Shown: in pieces, positions 24,272 through 33,227 of the stretch | Layout of the letters: every line of letters begins with the position of its first letter | How positions within the stretch are numbered: the first letter of the stretch is position 1 | Source of the DNA: Prevotellaceae bacterium | GTDB lineage: Bacteria > Bacteroidota > Bacteroidia > Bacteroidales > Bacteroidaceae | NCBI GenBank assembly: GCA_028723525.1 | Contig: JAQYET010000028.1 | Span: forward strand, 1 to 64,000 | Direction: 5' to 3' | Length of the DNA: 64,000 nucleotides | Notes under the pieces: generated by a model | What the model saw: the letters and a program-made list of their open reading frames with translations, nothing else | Told to the model about the DNA's origin: nothing | The model's database searches: none | Program-made: the position numbers and the translations under genes

Positions 24272-25606
24272 TTAATTGCCCAACTGAATGATTATTCTTT
24301 GAACTCTCAACTGAGTGCCTCCCTTGTCGGTGGAGAAATCGTTACAGATGGTCATCACCTTACCTTCGTTTAGTGCCGTCAGTTCGTTGTTTCCAACATA
24401 AACTTTGCCATTGGAAGCCTCACATTCCAATATGACTTTCTTGATTTTGGCAGTTTTTCCGGTAATGGTCAGGATGTTCTTGGCATACAAGCGCACTCCC
24501 TTTGAGTCTTTATAGTACTTAGGAGTGGTTGTTCCCGCTCCCTTGCCAAACGCGATTGAATAGTCGTTTGTATCTATGTTGATACCGTTTTCCTGCTTGT
24601 CTGTCCAGCCTTGAGCACCCAAATCTATTACGTAATCGCCTACAGTGGTAAGTCCGGAGAGAGACTTGTCTTCAATGGTGACAGTGCTGCCATCGATTGT
24701 TTTCGTCACACTCGAACCTGCGCCGCCGTTTATCGAGATGAGGTAGTTTTGTTGTGCCAACTGCAGTGAGCCGTTATATTTAGTCACTTTACCGAAGATA
24801 ACAACCTCGTCGCCTTCTTTTATCTTGGCAGCATCAGTGAACTTCAGGCTGTCAATGTCAAAACCGCGGAATATTAACAGCTTGTCGTCACCTTCGGAGC
24901 CGTCCTGTGCAATGCTGTAAGTTGCGTTTCCGTAGCTTCCGGTGTCAATTTCCGGCTTGCCGACAATCTTTCCTTTCACATAGATTGCCTCCTTGCTGTA
25001 CTCACCATTGGACAACTCGTAGTAGTTTTGGAGCACTGCGGCAACGTTGAATGGGTCGGCTTTTGTCCCCTTTCCTGCCGGGTCAAACTTCGTGTCGGGC
25101 TTCTGGGGCTTTTCAGGCGTTTTTCCGTTGAGCGAAACAATGATACTTCCGGTATCAAACTCCGGTGTATTGCCTTTGAAATTCTTGCACTTGCCCTTCA
25201 CGATGACCTCATCGCCCACCTTTATCTGGTCTGTGGCAGTGAACTTATCGCCACCGAGGAACAATCCGCGGAATACCTGCAACTGGTTAGATGATGTGCC
25301 GTCGTCGGAGATATAGTAAACAGCGTTACCGTAGTTTATGTCAACACCGTCTATGGTAGAAATCTTACCCTTTACCCAAATATCTCCGGTAATGTCGCCG
25401 TCAGCCATTCCATTTATTAGGGTTAGTGCCGCTGCAACGTTATATGGGTCGGCTTCGGTTCCTGTTCCGGTGGGATCTGCCATCGGAGTGACAACCTTTC
25501 CGGCATCTTCTTCAGGGAAACCGTATGGTGCCGGCACGTCTTCGCAACTCGTCATTGTGAATGTCGCCATAGCGAGCATTATCACAGAATAGATGATTTT
25601 TTTCAT
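24272..25606 (-). CDS. Surface lipoprotein with two OB-fold (YhcR/DUF6359-like) repeats
   Basis: A 444-residue lipoprotein (MKKIIYSVIMLAMATFTMTSC, then EDVPAP). Two homologous units are visible: residues about 47-160 (GTGTEADPYNVAAAL... DIWVKGKISTI ... LQVFRGLFL ... IKVGDEVIVKGKCKNF) and 178-295 (GKGTKADPFNVAAVL ... AIYVKGKIVG ... LLIFRGFDI ... IKEGDEVVIFGKVTKY). This is the OB-fold pattern found near bacterial nucleases such as YhcR. A C-terminal beta-rich domain follows (about 310-444). It is the third gene of an operon with an outer-membrane receptor and a DUF5689 lipoprotein, 51 nt after the latter. Binding of nucleic acid or nucleotides is inference. Confidence 0.82.
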   Translation of the reverse strand: MKKIIYSVIMLAMATFTMTSCEDVPAPYGFPEEDAGKVVTPMADPTGTGTEADPYNVAAALTLINGMADGDITGDIWVKGKISTIDGVDINYGNAVYYISDDGTSSNQLQVFRGLFLGGDKFTATDQIKVGDEVIVKGKCKNFKGNTPEFDTGSIIVSLNGKTPEKPQKPDTKFDPAGKGTKADPFNVAAVLQNYYELSNGEYSKEAIYVKGKIVGKPEIDTGSYGNATYSIAQDGSEGDDKLLIFRGFDIDSLKFTDAAKIKEGDEVVIFGKVTKYNGSLQLAQQNYLISINGGAGSSVTKTIDGSTVTIEDKSLSGLTTVGDYVIDLGAQGWTDKQENGINIDTNDYSIAFGKGAGTTTPKYYKDSKGVRLYAKNILTITGKTAKIKKVILECEASNGKVYVGNNELTALNEGKVMTICNDFSTDKGGTQLRVQRIIIQLGN

Positions 25607-25657
25607 GTTATGATGTTGTTTTTTATTTCTTTACTGTTTATTTTGTATGTTCCGGCA

Positions 25658-26587
25658 TTATCTCTCCGCCGTTGTCGGAACGATGTCGTTAAGGTCGCGT
25701 ATTATCACTTCCCAGCTGTTGTTATAACGTTTGATGACACCTGTGATGTCAACATTATACATCGGCAGCGTGTTTGATGCGAAATCGGCATAGCTGCTGT
25801 TGTAAAGCATCACCGCAGGAGAGGTCTCCGTACCGGTTGTGGGGAGTCCTTCGAAATACCAAGACACGGAGGTATTGAACGCCGGGTCGGCGAATTTGGA
25901 GTTCTCATCGAGTTTAAGTTTCACAGAACTTGTGCCAGAATAGTATGAACCTTCCTTGAACTTGACGTTCTTCAGCACACCGAGTTTGCCTCCGTCTGTC
26001 ATTGTTTTCCAGCCCATCACTTTCCCGTTCTCAACGAAAACCTCCGGTTCCATGACCTTCGTCTTGCCTGTTATGCGGAAATGCTGCTGCCATTCGCGGC
26101 GCGTGATTTTTCCTATCTGGTCTTTTCCGGCATTTGTTCCCTGCGTAACTTTCGACGGCATGCCCACCACCGGCTGCAGTCTGTAGTTGCCGACGCACAG
26201 TCCTTGCAGTTCAACAATTATCTCCGTGCCCACGGGGAGGTAGCCATGCAGTCCGCCCTGCTGTATCTCTATGAGTATGGCACCGGTCTCATCCTGTATC
26301 GACACCTCGTTATATATGTTGCCCGAGATGTCGTTTGCAGTAACGAAACCGCGTATCTGCATTTTCTCTTTCACCTGTTCGAACGACATTCCGTCGCTAT
26401 AGTCGGTTGTGATAGCCTTCTTGTACTTATCCTTCAGTTGCTGTATGGTGACAAGGTTAGTCTCCTTGATAGCATTGTTTCCGTATGGCGCCCCTCCGCT
26501 GAAGTCAGGTTCAGAGTAGTCACCGTCCATACATGCCGTCATAGCGAGGCATAGCACTGAAATCAAAAGATATGATATTTTTTTCAT
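25658..26587 (-). CDS. DUF5689-type surface lipoprotein
   Basis: A 309-residue lipoprotein (MKKISYLLISVLCLAMTAC, C19, followed by MDGDYSEPDF). The N-terminal half matches the DUF5689 pattern: VTIQQLKDKYK, MQIRGFVTANDISGNIYNEVSIQ and a glycine-rich turn before VGTEIIVELQGLCVGNY, an OB-fold-like arrangement. The second half has another beta-rich unit that ends VDITGVIKRYNNSWEVIIRDLNDI, again OB-like. It starts 20 nt after the receptor gene. In Bacteroidota this family is commonly found beside receptors and exported phosphodiesterases (from memory), which agrees with the context here. The ligand is unknown. Confidence 0.85.
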   Translation of the reverse strand: MKKISYLLISVLCLAMTACMDGDYSEPDFSGGAPYGNNAIKETNLVTIQQLKDKYKKAITTDYSDGMSFEQVKEKMQIRGFVTANDISGNIYNEVSIQDETGAILIEIQQGGLHGYLPVGTEIIVELQGLCVGNYRLQPVVGMPSKVTQGTNAGKDQIGKITRREWQQHFRITGKTKVMEPEVFVENGKVMGWKTMTDGGKLGVLKNVKFKEGSYYSGTSSVKLKLDENSKFADPAFNTSVSWYFEGLPTTGTETSPAVMLYNSSYADFASNTLPMYNVDITGVIKRYNNSWEVIIRDLNDIVPTTAER

Positions 26588-26607
26588 TTTCTTGCGTTTT
26601 ACGGTTT

Positions 26608-29169
26608 TTAGAATTTATATGTCAGGTTCAACATGCCGTTTGCTCCGAATGCGTAATACTTCTTAGGGTTGCGCGAGAACTTATATACTCGGCTTCTAAC
26701 GTTGTCAGACGTTGCTCCGGTATAGTCGCTCCTGCTCTGCTCGTAGCCTCCGGTAGCGATGTGAGTGTTGTTCAACAGGTTTGTCACCATCAGGTTAATG
26801 CTCAGGCTGCGACCCTTTTTCAGGCGTATGTTTCTGCCCACAGAGCCGTCAACCATAAATCCTCCGTGCCCCTTAGCCTGCTCCACTGCCTCTTCGCGCA
26901 GGTTGCCTTCGTTGTCGAAAACCTTACCTTCGATTTGCTGGCGGAAGTTCAGCGTGCTTTCATATCTGTAACTCGGGGAGTATGAAAGGTAGATGCGGTC
27001 GTAGTAGTTGCAGTTCAAATCCACGAACCAACCGCGGTTATGGTAACTCAGTCCGGCAGACAGTGCCGTGAGCGGAGTGCCTGCCTCGCGCATATTCTTC
27101 ACGTAAGCAGTCTCGCGGGTATATGTTGCCTTGGTGGAGTTCATGTATCTCGCGTTTGCATTATTCACGTTCTTGCCCTCTCCCATGCTGCCGAGGAGCT
27201 TGAGGTCGAGCATGGAAGTAATCTTCAGTTTTGCTGCAAGTTCCACGCCGTAGTATTCCTTCTTCAGCCCTGTCATCGACACGTAGGAGAACGAATTGAT
27301 GTCATCGAAGTAGAAGTTCTGCCACTCCGTAACGTCGTTGAGTCGGCTGTAGTAAGCGTTCAGGTTGACATGCAGCCATGAGTTGTGGTATTGGTATGCA
27401 AATTCGCTGCTGAATATCTTTTCGTTTTTCAGTCCGTCAACGAAGTCATTGCTTATTTCCGGGGCAGCAAATGCCGTGGATGCCAGCGGTGCCCGCCATT
27501 CGTAGCCCAGTCCGAGAGCCAGTACGTGACCGCGCCCGGCATCATAGGTTATCCTGCCTTTTCCTCCCAGTTCGCCGAAATGAGCCTTACCGCTCTTTCC
27601 GTAGGAGAACTCCGGAGCCATACCGTTGCGCATCTTGCCGTCGCGCTGCATCTCTACGCCGCCCGTTCTTGCAGACACATTGGCGTGCCAGCGTCCCATA
27701 TTGCGGCTGTAGTTTGCCCAGAAATATCCTTTGTTCACGAGTATGTTGTAGTCGTAACCGAACCTGTCGCCCTCTCCCACCACTGCATTGGGGTTGTTAA
27801 GGTCGTACTGCACGCGCGGGTCATCCATTGTGTAAGTGCCCAAGGCGTATGTATTGATATTGTGGAACGCCTTTGCTCCGAGCATATCTTCCATTGTCTG
27901 ATAGTGGCTTCCCTTGTTGGAGCCGAGCATGATGCCGAAGTTCAGGTTGCTCTTGTGGTCTATCAACATGTTCATTGCCGACGATAACGAGAGTGTGAGA
28001 GCATCGTTATGCTTTGCCTGAATGAAGTACATGGCATCGTGTCCGTTCTCTGCAGCCTGCTTGTTGGAATAGATGAGCTGGTCGAAATTTATCTGCCTGT
28101 TAGCCTTCGAACCCGAAAATATGCTGTAAGCCGTGGTCCAGTTGCCCAAATTCTGCAGTGTTCTGTTCTGCTCGTCGCTCTCATCGTAAACGTTGTAGAA
28201 ACTGCTCGGCATCACTTTCCAGTAGTCCGGCTGCGGGTTATCAGTGTTGTTATAGTTCAGTTTAGTGCTTTGATACATTGAGTATTTACCGAAGAGCGAC
28301 GTTGTAAGTTTCATATCGTCGCTTATTTTCCAGTCCCATGTGAAGATAGCCGAGGGCGCGTAGTCGTTCACCACGCGCGAATTGCGTTTCTCTCCGTTCT
28401 GATAGCCCCAGTAAGGGTTATAGTAGTTGCTGTTAGCCATCCAGTAAGCCTCGTCTGTCGAAGCCCCTTGCGTGGAGCGTTCCGTCGGGTTTCCCCATGT
28501 GGCGAACGAGAGTTGGTGATTGCCGAACACCTTCTCCACTCCGAGGAAGTAGGAGAGCGAGTTATAGAAAGTGCCCTCCACATAGCCCCGGTCAGCCCAG
28601 CGGTAGGTGAGGTTCGCCGTCACTGCCCAGCCGTTGCTCATCAGTCCCGAGCTGTAGGTGTAAACTCCTCTCAGGGTATAGTTGCGGTTTGCCGCACTCA
28701 ATGCCACCCTGTGCCCTGCGGCGAAGTTTGCAGCGCGGAAGTTGTAGTTCACCCCTCCGCCCATGTTCGACATGTTATATCCTCCGTTTTCGAACGCGAG
28801 CACGTTGTCGCTGTAGCGTGTCATCTGGTTCAGTCCGCCCACAAGCGAGTATCTGAACTGCCCCGTCTCCATATCGTTCATCAACATTCCGTTGATGTGC
28901 ACATCATTATATTTCTGGTTGAACGAACGGTAACGGAAGCGCATCGGAGAGAAGAGGAAGCCGACACGGTCTGCATACATATCGTTGTTAGACCCGATGA
29001 TTGTCACGTTCTGCGACATGTCATCATTATCTCCCAACTGTGCCTCAGTGAATGTGAATGCCGACTCATCCGTTGCCACGTTTCTCTGCGGCTGCGTTTC
29101 ATCGGTCTGGGCAAATGCCAAAGGAGCATAGCAAAGGGCGAGTAGTGCGAGTTTCAGTTTTTTTTGCAT
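26608..29169 (-). CDS. TonB-dependent-receptor-like outer-membrane protein
   Basis: An 853-residue barrel protein from the ATG at 29169 (signal MQKKLKLALLALCYAPLAFAQ). A plug-like N-terminal part (about 45-150) shows VTIIGSNNDMYADRVGFLFSPMRF and VHINGMLMNDMETGQF, which resemble plug motifs of TonB receptors. The remainder has many amphipathic strands and ends with the barrel signature NLTYKF. The usual N-terminal CarboxypepD_reg-like domain is absent, and no clear TonB box is seen. It is the first gene of the operon with the two OB-fold-type lipoproteins and has a perfect promoter at 29209-29239. The substrate is unknown; nucleic-acid fragments or nucleotides are inferred from the neighbours. 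Confidence 0.85.
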   Translation of the reverse strand: MQKKLKLALLALCYAPLAFAQTDETQPQRNVATDESAFTFTEAQLGDNDDMSQNVTIIGSNNDMYADRVGFLFSPMRFRYRSFNQKYNDVHINGMLMNDMETGQFRYSLVGGLNQMTRYSDNVLAFENGGYNMSNMGGGVNYNFRAANFAAGHRVALSAANRNYTLRGVYTYSSGLMSNGWAVTANLTYRWADRGYVEGTFYNSLSYFLGVEKVFGNHQLSFATWGNPTERSTQGASTDEAYWMANSNYYNPYWGYQNGEKRNSRVVNDYAPSAIFTWDWKISDDMKLTTSLFGKYSMYQSTKLNYNNTDNPQPDYWKVMPSSFYNVYDESDEQNRTLQNLGNWTTAYSIFSGSKANRQINFDQLIYSNKQAAENGHDAMYFIQAKHNDALTLSLSSAMNMLIDHKSNLNFGIMLGSNKGSHYQTMEDMLGAKAFHNINTYALGTYTMDDPRVQYDLNNPNAVVGEGDRFGYDYNILVNKGYFWANYSRNMGRWHANVSARTGGVEMQRDGKMRNGMAPEFSYGKSGKAHFGELGGKGRITYDAGRGHVLALGLGYEWRAPLASTAFAAPEISNDFVDGLKNEKIFSSEFAYQYHNSWLHVNLNAYYSRLNDVTEWQNFYFDDINSFSYVSMTGLKKEYYGVELAAKLKITSMLDLKLLGSMGEGKNVNNANARYMNSTKATYTRETAYVKNMREAGTPLTALSAGLSYHNRGWFVDLNCNYYDRIYLSYSPSYRYESTLNFRQQIEGKVFDNEGNLREEAVEQAKGHGGFMVDGSVGRNIRLKKGRSLSINLMVTNLLNNTHIATGGYEQSRSDYTGATSDNVRSRVYKFSRNPKKYYAFGANGMLNLTYKF

Positions 29170-29208
29170 CTCGTTTTTTGTTTTTATCGTAATTACTTCT
29201 TTAGGGCA

Positions 29209-29239
29209 CAAAGGTAGTCTAAAAAAACATAAGTACAAA
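29209..29239 (-). promoter_or_regulatory. Promoter of the receptor/OB-fold lipoprotein operon
   Basis: Minus-strand TACCTTTG (29216-29209) has TTTG (29239-29236) 19 nt upstream. Confidence 0.75.
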
Positions 29240-29382
29240 ACAAAACCGCAAAAATCTTATTCTTACACCATATTATATATAAGTGCGGATTATGTGCAGG
29301 GGAGATTGCCGGCAGCGTTAGGCACACTCCTACGGCTGTTTATTTTTTCAATGCAAAAGGGTTGGATATCAACTTTTTTTCG

Positions 29383-29390
29383 TAACTTTG
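29383..29390 (+). promoter_or_regulatory. -7 element for the phosphodiesterase-UDG-udk group
   Basis: TAACTTTG matches TAnnTTTG and lies 51 nt before the ATG at 29442. It is divergent from the receptor promoter, about 150 nt away. Confidence 0.55.
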
Positions 29391-29441
29391 TCCCCGAACT
29401 TGAAACATACAGTGGAAGACAATAAAAAGTGATATATACTT

Positions 29442-30479
29442 ATGAAGAAAATCTTGATTTTTTTATTCTGTTTGGTTGCCGTTGCCACATACGGTCAGAA
29501 GCAGTTCCGCGTCTATGGCGTAGGATTTTACAACCAAGAGAACCTGTTCGACACATGCCATGACGAGGGAAAGAACGACTATGAATTCCTGCCCGACGGC
29601 ACATACCGCTGGGGCGAGATGAAATATAAGAACAAACTGCGCAACATGTCGCGCGCTCTTGCCGACATGGGAACCGAGATGCTGCCCAACATAGGCTGCG
29701 CAATAATCGGTCTGAGCGAGGTGGAGAACTCGAGGGTTCTTGATGACCTTGTGGCTCAAGAGCCGCTCAGCGCAAGGGGATATAAGTATGTTCACGTGGA
29801 AGGTCCCGACCTCCGAGGGGTGGACTGTGCCCTGCTTTACAACCCGGCGATATTCAAAATACGCGACTACAAACTGATACCATACGTTCAGGAACTTGAG
29901 AAAGACAGCGCATTCTTCACCCGTGGCTTCCTCACTGTAAGCGGAACGCTCGCCGAGGAACACGTAACGGTAATAGTATGCCACTGGCCCAGCCGTTTCA
30001 GTGAGCCGTTCTACCGCGAGTCGGCAGGGCGACAGGCGCGCGCGATAAAGGACTCGCTGCTGCGCGACGACCCCGAAGTGAAAGTTATTGTAATGGGAGA
30101 CATGAACGACGACCCTATGGACAAGAGCATGAAAACATCACTCGGAGCAAAGGGAGAGATGTCGGAAGTGGGACCCGGCGACATGTATAACCCGTGGTAT
30201 AACACCCTCGCCAAACAAGGACAAGGCACACTGAGCTATCAAGGCTCATGGAACCTATTCGACCAAATCGTGGTAACGCCGAACCTGATAGAAGGAACGC
30301 AGAAGAAAGACTACTCGAAACTGACCTTCATGAAGCACAAAATACAGACGCGAGACTATCTGATGCAAAACGAGGGGAAATATAAGCACACACCTAAGCG
30401 CACCCACAGCGGCGGAGTCTGGCTCAACGGTTACAGCGACCACCTGCCTGTGGCTATCTATCTTGTGAAAGAGAAATAA
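29442..30479 (+). CDS. Exported endonuclease/exonuclease/phosphatase (EEP) family protein
   Basis: A 345-residue secreted EEP (DNase I-like) protein with signal peptide MKKILIFLFCLVAVATYGQ. Catalytic and metal sites are all present: FYNQENLFD (Asn/Glu), GLSEVENSRVL (metal-binding Glu), VCHWPSR (His), VIVMGDMNDDPMD (Asp and Asn) and the final GYSDHLPVAIYL (Asp-His pair). It should hydrolyse phosphodiester bonds in the periplasm or outside; nucleic acid, nucleotides or phospholipid headgroups are all possible. It diverges from the receptor/OB-fold operon and is followed 6 nt later by a UDG-family gene. Confidence 0.92.
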   Translation: MKKILIFLFCLVAVATYGQKQFRVYGVGFYNQENLFDTCHDEGKNDYEFLPDGTYRWGEMKYKNKLRNMSRALADMGTEMLPNIGCAIIGLSEVENSRVLDDLVAQEPLSARGYKYVHVEGPDLRGVDCALLYNPAIFKIRDYKLIPYVQELEKDSAFFTRGFLTVSGTLAEEHVTVIVCHWPSRFSEPFYRESAGRQARAIKDSLLRDDPEVKVIVMGDMNDDPMDKSMKTSLGAKGEMSEVGPGDMYNPWYNTLAKQGQGTLSYQGSWNLFDQIVVTPNLIEGTQKKDYSKLTFMKHKIQTRDYLMQNEGKYKHTPKRTHSGGVWLNGYSDHLPVAIYLVKEK

Positions 30480-30485
30480 CGGGAA

Positions 30486-31109
30486 ATGGACATCGAAAGG
30501 CACCCTTTACAGCCATTCATCCCGGAAGCAGCACGATTGTTGATGCTCGGAAGTTTTCCACCGGCGCGCCACCGCTGGTCAATGGATTTCTTCTACCCGA
30601 ATTTCCAGAACGACATGTGGCGTATCTTCGGAGAGGTGTTCTTCGCCGACAAGTTGCACTTCGTAGATACCAAGACCAAGACTTTCCGCCGTGAGGAAAT
30701 CATATCGCTGCTGACAGAGAAGGGCATTGCCCTCTACGACACAGCAACAGAGGTAAAACGCACGCGCAACACGGCTTCAGACAAGGACCTCGAAGTTGTT
30801 ACCCCGACCGACCTTGACAGCCTCATCGCACGCATTCCAATGCTGGAAACAGTGGTTACGACAGGACAGAAGGCTACCGAATTGTTCGCAAGCCATTTCA
30901 ATATACCACAACCAAAAGTAGGTGGCAACGTACAATTCACTACAGGAGGGCGCAATTTTCTACTTTGGCGGATGCCAAGCAGTTCGCGCGCCTATCCGAT
31001 GAGCGTGGAGAAAAAGTCTGAAACATACTCGAAAGTGCTTGCTGCACTCAACGGAGAAGTAACGATGACACACTCTGCATGCAACACGAAAGATACCAAT
31101 CACACATAA
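30486..31109 (+). CDS. Uracil-DNA glycosylase family protein
   Basis: A 207-residue cytoplasmic protein of the UDG superfamily. The first motif is LLMLGSFPPARHRWSMDFFYPNF (split; equivalent to the GxxP motif region with the FYPN stretch), there is VVTTGQKATELF in the middle, and WRMPSSSRAYPMSVEKK near residue 170 matches the C-terminal leucine-loop position (MPSSSxA). It differs from classical Ung and is closer to a MUG-like group annotated as 'DNA glycosylase' in Bacteroidota. It lies between an exported phosphodiesterase and uridine kinase and is probably co-transcribed with both. The last ~15 residues are poorly conserved in appearance. Confidence 0.85.
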   Translation: MDIERHPLQPFIPEAARLLMLGSFPPARHRWSMDFFYPNFQNDMWRIFGEVFFADKLHFVDTKTKTFRREEIISLLTEKGIALYDTATEVKRTRNTASDKDLEVVTPTDLDSLIARIPMLETVVTTGQKATELFASHFNIPQPKVGGNVQFTTGGRNFLLWRMPSSSRAYPMSVEKKSETYSKVLAALNGEVTMTHSACNTKDTNHT

Positions 31110-31123
31110 TCAACCACAAAGCC

Positions 31124-31759
31124 ATGACCATAATAGGAATTGCCGGGGGCACCGGTTCGGGGAAAACCACGGTGGTGAAGAAACTTGTTGCCGCACTGCC
31201 GCCACATCATGTGGCAGTGGTGCCGCTCGACTCCTACTACAACGACACCACAGGAATGACCGACGAGGAGCGGCGAGCCATAAACTTCGACCACCCCGAC
31301 GCATTCGACTGGAAACTGCTGATAAAGCAAATCAACGAACTGCGCAACGGAAAAGCAATAGAACAGCCCACCTACTCCTATCTCATGTGCAACCGGCTGC
31401 AGGAGACAGTGCGCGTGGAACCTAAGCCGGTAATAATAATCGAGGGGATAATGACGCTCCTCAACCGCCGGCTGAGGGAAATGATGGACCTGAAAATCTA
31501 TGTCGATACCGACGACGACGAGCGACTCATACGCAACATTCAGCGCGATGTGGTGGAGCGCGGGCGCACCGTCGAGATGGTTATAGACCGCTATCTGAAA
31601 GTGCTGAAACCTATGCACGAACAGTTCATAGAGCCTACAAAGAAATATGCCGACATCATAATACCGCAGGGAGGGGAAAACCTGACCGGCATCGGAATAC
31701 TCTGCAAATACATCGAAGGCATCGTTCCGCAAGGCTATGAGGCACGAATAACCGACTGA
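31124..31759 (+). CDS. udk: Uridine kinase
   Basis: A 211-residue P-loop kinase from the ATG at 31124 (MTIIGIAGGTGSGKTT, Walker A at residues 8-16). Other family blocks are VPLDSYYNDTTGMTDEERRAINFDHPDAFDW (given as continuous family landmarks 37-67: the LDSYY and NFDHPDAFD motifs), IIIEGIMTLL and RLIRNIQRDVVERGRT. It phosphorylates uridine and cytidine for pyrimidine salvage. An in-frame start 15 codons earlier overlaps the previous gene and does not fit the family. It closes the plus-strand group and is the natural intracellular end point for imported nucleosides (inference). Confidence 0.95.
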   Translation: MTIIGIAGGTGSGKTTVVKKLVAALPPHHVAVVPLDSYYNDTTGMTDEERRAINFDHPDAFDWKLLIKQINELRNGKAIEQPTYSYLMCNRLQETVRVEPKPVIIIEGIMTLLNRRLREMMDLKIYVDTDDDERLIRNIQRDVVERGRTVEMVIDRYLKVLKPMHEQFIEPTKKYADIIIPQGGENLTGIGILCKYIEGIVPQGYEARITD

Positions 31760-31779
31760 AACATCTCACACAACAAACC

Positions 31780-31860
31780 AAAATCGGCGGTTTTGCAAAG
31801 TAAAATCGGCGGTTTTGCAAAGTAAATTCGGCGATTTTGGTGAGCAAAATCGCCGATTTC
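31780..31860. repeat. 81-bp four-core repeat array, copy C
   Basis: Cores start at 31780, 31802, 31824 and 31846: AAAATCGGCGGTTTT twice, then AAATTCGGCGATTTT and AAAATCGCCGATTTC. Spacers are GCAAAGT twice and GGTGAGC. It lies between convergent genes, 20 nt after the udk stop. Confidence 0.92.
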
Positions 31861-31992
31861 ATTTTCCGAAATATCGCTATCCTCACAGCGACTTATTATC
31901 TCTCCGGCAGCGAAAGCAATGCAATCGCCACAGCCAACCAGCCGGACAATCGAACCAAACCACATGCGCGGCATGATGACCACTGTGGGTTT

Positions 31993-32047
31993 AAAACGTT
32001 CAAGACCGCTCGGCAACAGTCTCTTGCTGTCGGTCTTGAACGCTTTT
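31993..32047. terminator. Long hairpin between convergent genes
   Basis: CGTTCAAGACCG (31997-32008) pairs perfectly with CGGTCTTGAACG (32031-32042). AAAA outside the left arm and TTTT outside the right arm extend the stem past one bulged C. It could terminate udk (plus) and the 32130 gene (minus). Confidence 0.65.
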
Positions 32048-32129
32048 CATATCATATCAGGACTGTCTGTGCCATTGACATTTTCGCGAAACCGTGCCGT
32101 GCATACTTTGTTTCGGGCTGTAGGCACGC

Positions 32130-33161
32130 TCAGTCATCAATCTCTGCTTTCATTTTCTCGACCCTCTTTATCATCTTCACGTTGATTTTTTCGGTTTCAG
32201 AGAGTTCCTTCATTACGTCGTCGTTGCTCTCGCGTGGCGAATACCACGGGCATAAGGAGAAGTATTCGTTCATCTTGGGCGTGGAGAAACGGTAGCCGTG
32301 GCGGGCGTAAATCTCGTTGCGCATGAGTTGAAGTTCGTAACTTGTGAAACCGCCCAGCGACGAAATGTAAAGTACATCGTCCGAAGCGAAGTCGAAACGC
32401 GATTTCTTCTTAGCCGTGCCTTTCATGTTGGCAGGCAGCACATGATACAGTTTCATGGCGTGTTCGGTGGTCGGCATTTCTTCAGGGTCGTAATTTCCAC
32501 GCAGCATTTCGGTGAGCAGCAATCCGTCGTCCTCGTGAGTTATGCTGTAAAGAGTGCCGTCGGAGAGTTCCACGATGTTAGACGGAGTGTCGAAGAGTTC
32601 CACTATCTTGTAGTCGCTGCCGCCCTCGGTCAGTCCCAACACTTTCTGTTCGTCGGCGCAGAAAGTGACGAGGTCGCCCTTATGGTCGATATACTCCCCG
32701 GCGAATAAAACCTTACGATGGAGCATTTCCGAAATATCAAGCAAACTGTTGCCATTTTCAGACCACGGATCTCCTGTCTCCTCGTGGAACACAGTGATGA
32801 GTTCGTTTCCCGAACTGAACAGTATGTAACGCTTTCCGGAGATTGTTTTCACCTCTGCCGTAACGTCTTTTTCGGAGTAGAAAAGGGTCTGCCCGTACAT
32901 ATACCAATCAGAGTTTTTCGGCTCTCCGTTGTCTGTTTCCACCACATTATATTTCCCGTTCTCGCCCTGCAGACCGAACAACAATCCCCCTTCGTGCAGT
33001 GTTCCGCCGATGGCTATATACAAACCGTCTTTTTCTACGTGCTCTTTCAAGCGGAAAAATGTGTCTCCATCGGTCCAGAACGTGTCTTCACACGACAGCA
33101 ACTCCTGCGCCGTGCACGACATCTGCACCAGCGCGAGGATGACAATAATTATCTTTTTCAT
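32130..33161 (-). CDS. Lipoprotein with C-terminal YARHG domain
   Basis: About 343 residues from the ATG at 33161. The N-terminus MKKIIIVILALVQMSCTAQ is an export signal with a loose lipobox (C16). The middle (about 20-260) is beta-rich and unrecognised. Near the C-terminus the segment LQLMRNEIYARHGYRFSTP followed by MNEYFSLCPWYSP is a clear YARHG domain, an extracellular module of unknown function found in many bacteria. A start 22 codons earlier is in frame but would bury the signal peptide. It follows the 33228 gene by 66 nt and may be co-transcribed with it. Confidence 0.83.
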   Translation of the reverse strand: MKKIIIVILALVQMSCTAQELLSCEDTFWTDGDTFFRLKEHVEKDGLYIAIGGTLHEGGLLFGLQGENGKYNVVETDNGEPKNSDWYMYGQTLFYSEKDVTAEVKTISGKRYILFSSGNELITVFHEETGDPWSENGNSLLDISEMLHRKVLFAGEYIDHKGDLVTFCADEQKVLGLTEGGSDYKIVELFDTPSNIVELSDGTLYSITHEDDGLLLTEMLRGNYDPEEMPTTEHAMKLYHVLPANMKGTAKKKSRFDFASDDVLYISSLGGFTSYELQLMRNEIYARHGYRFSTPKMNEYFSLCPWYSPRESNDDVMKELSETEKINVKMIKRVEKMKAEIDD

Positions 33162-33227
33162 ACACCTCTTATTATTATATATGGTTATCTTGATTAGTTC
33201 ACATGCAACCGTTATGTCCCGGCACAA

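Larger units (their letters stand above)
31760..32129. other. Convergent intergenic region with repeat array C
   Basis: These 370 nt have no credible gene. They hold repeat array C (31780-31860), a TATCC box at 31878 (GGATA on the minus strand) and a long hairpin at 31993-32047. I see nothing recognisable in 31885-31990. Confidence 0.7.
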
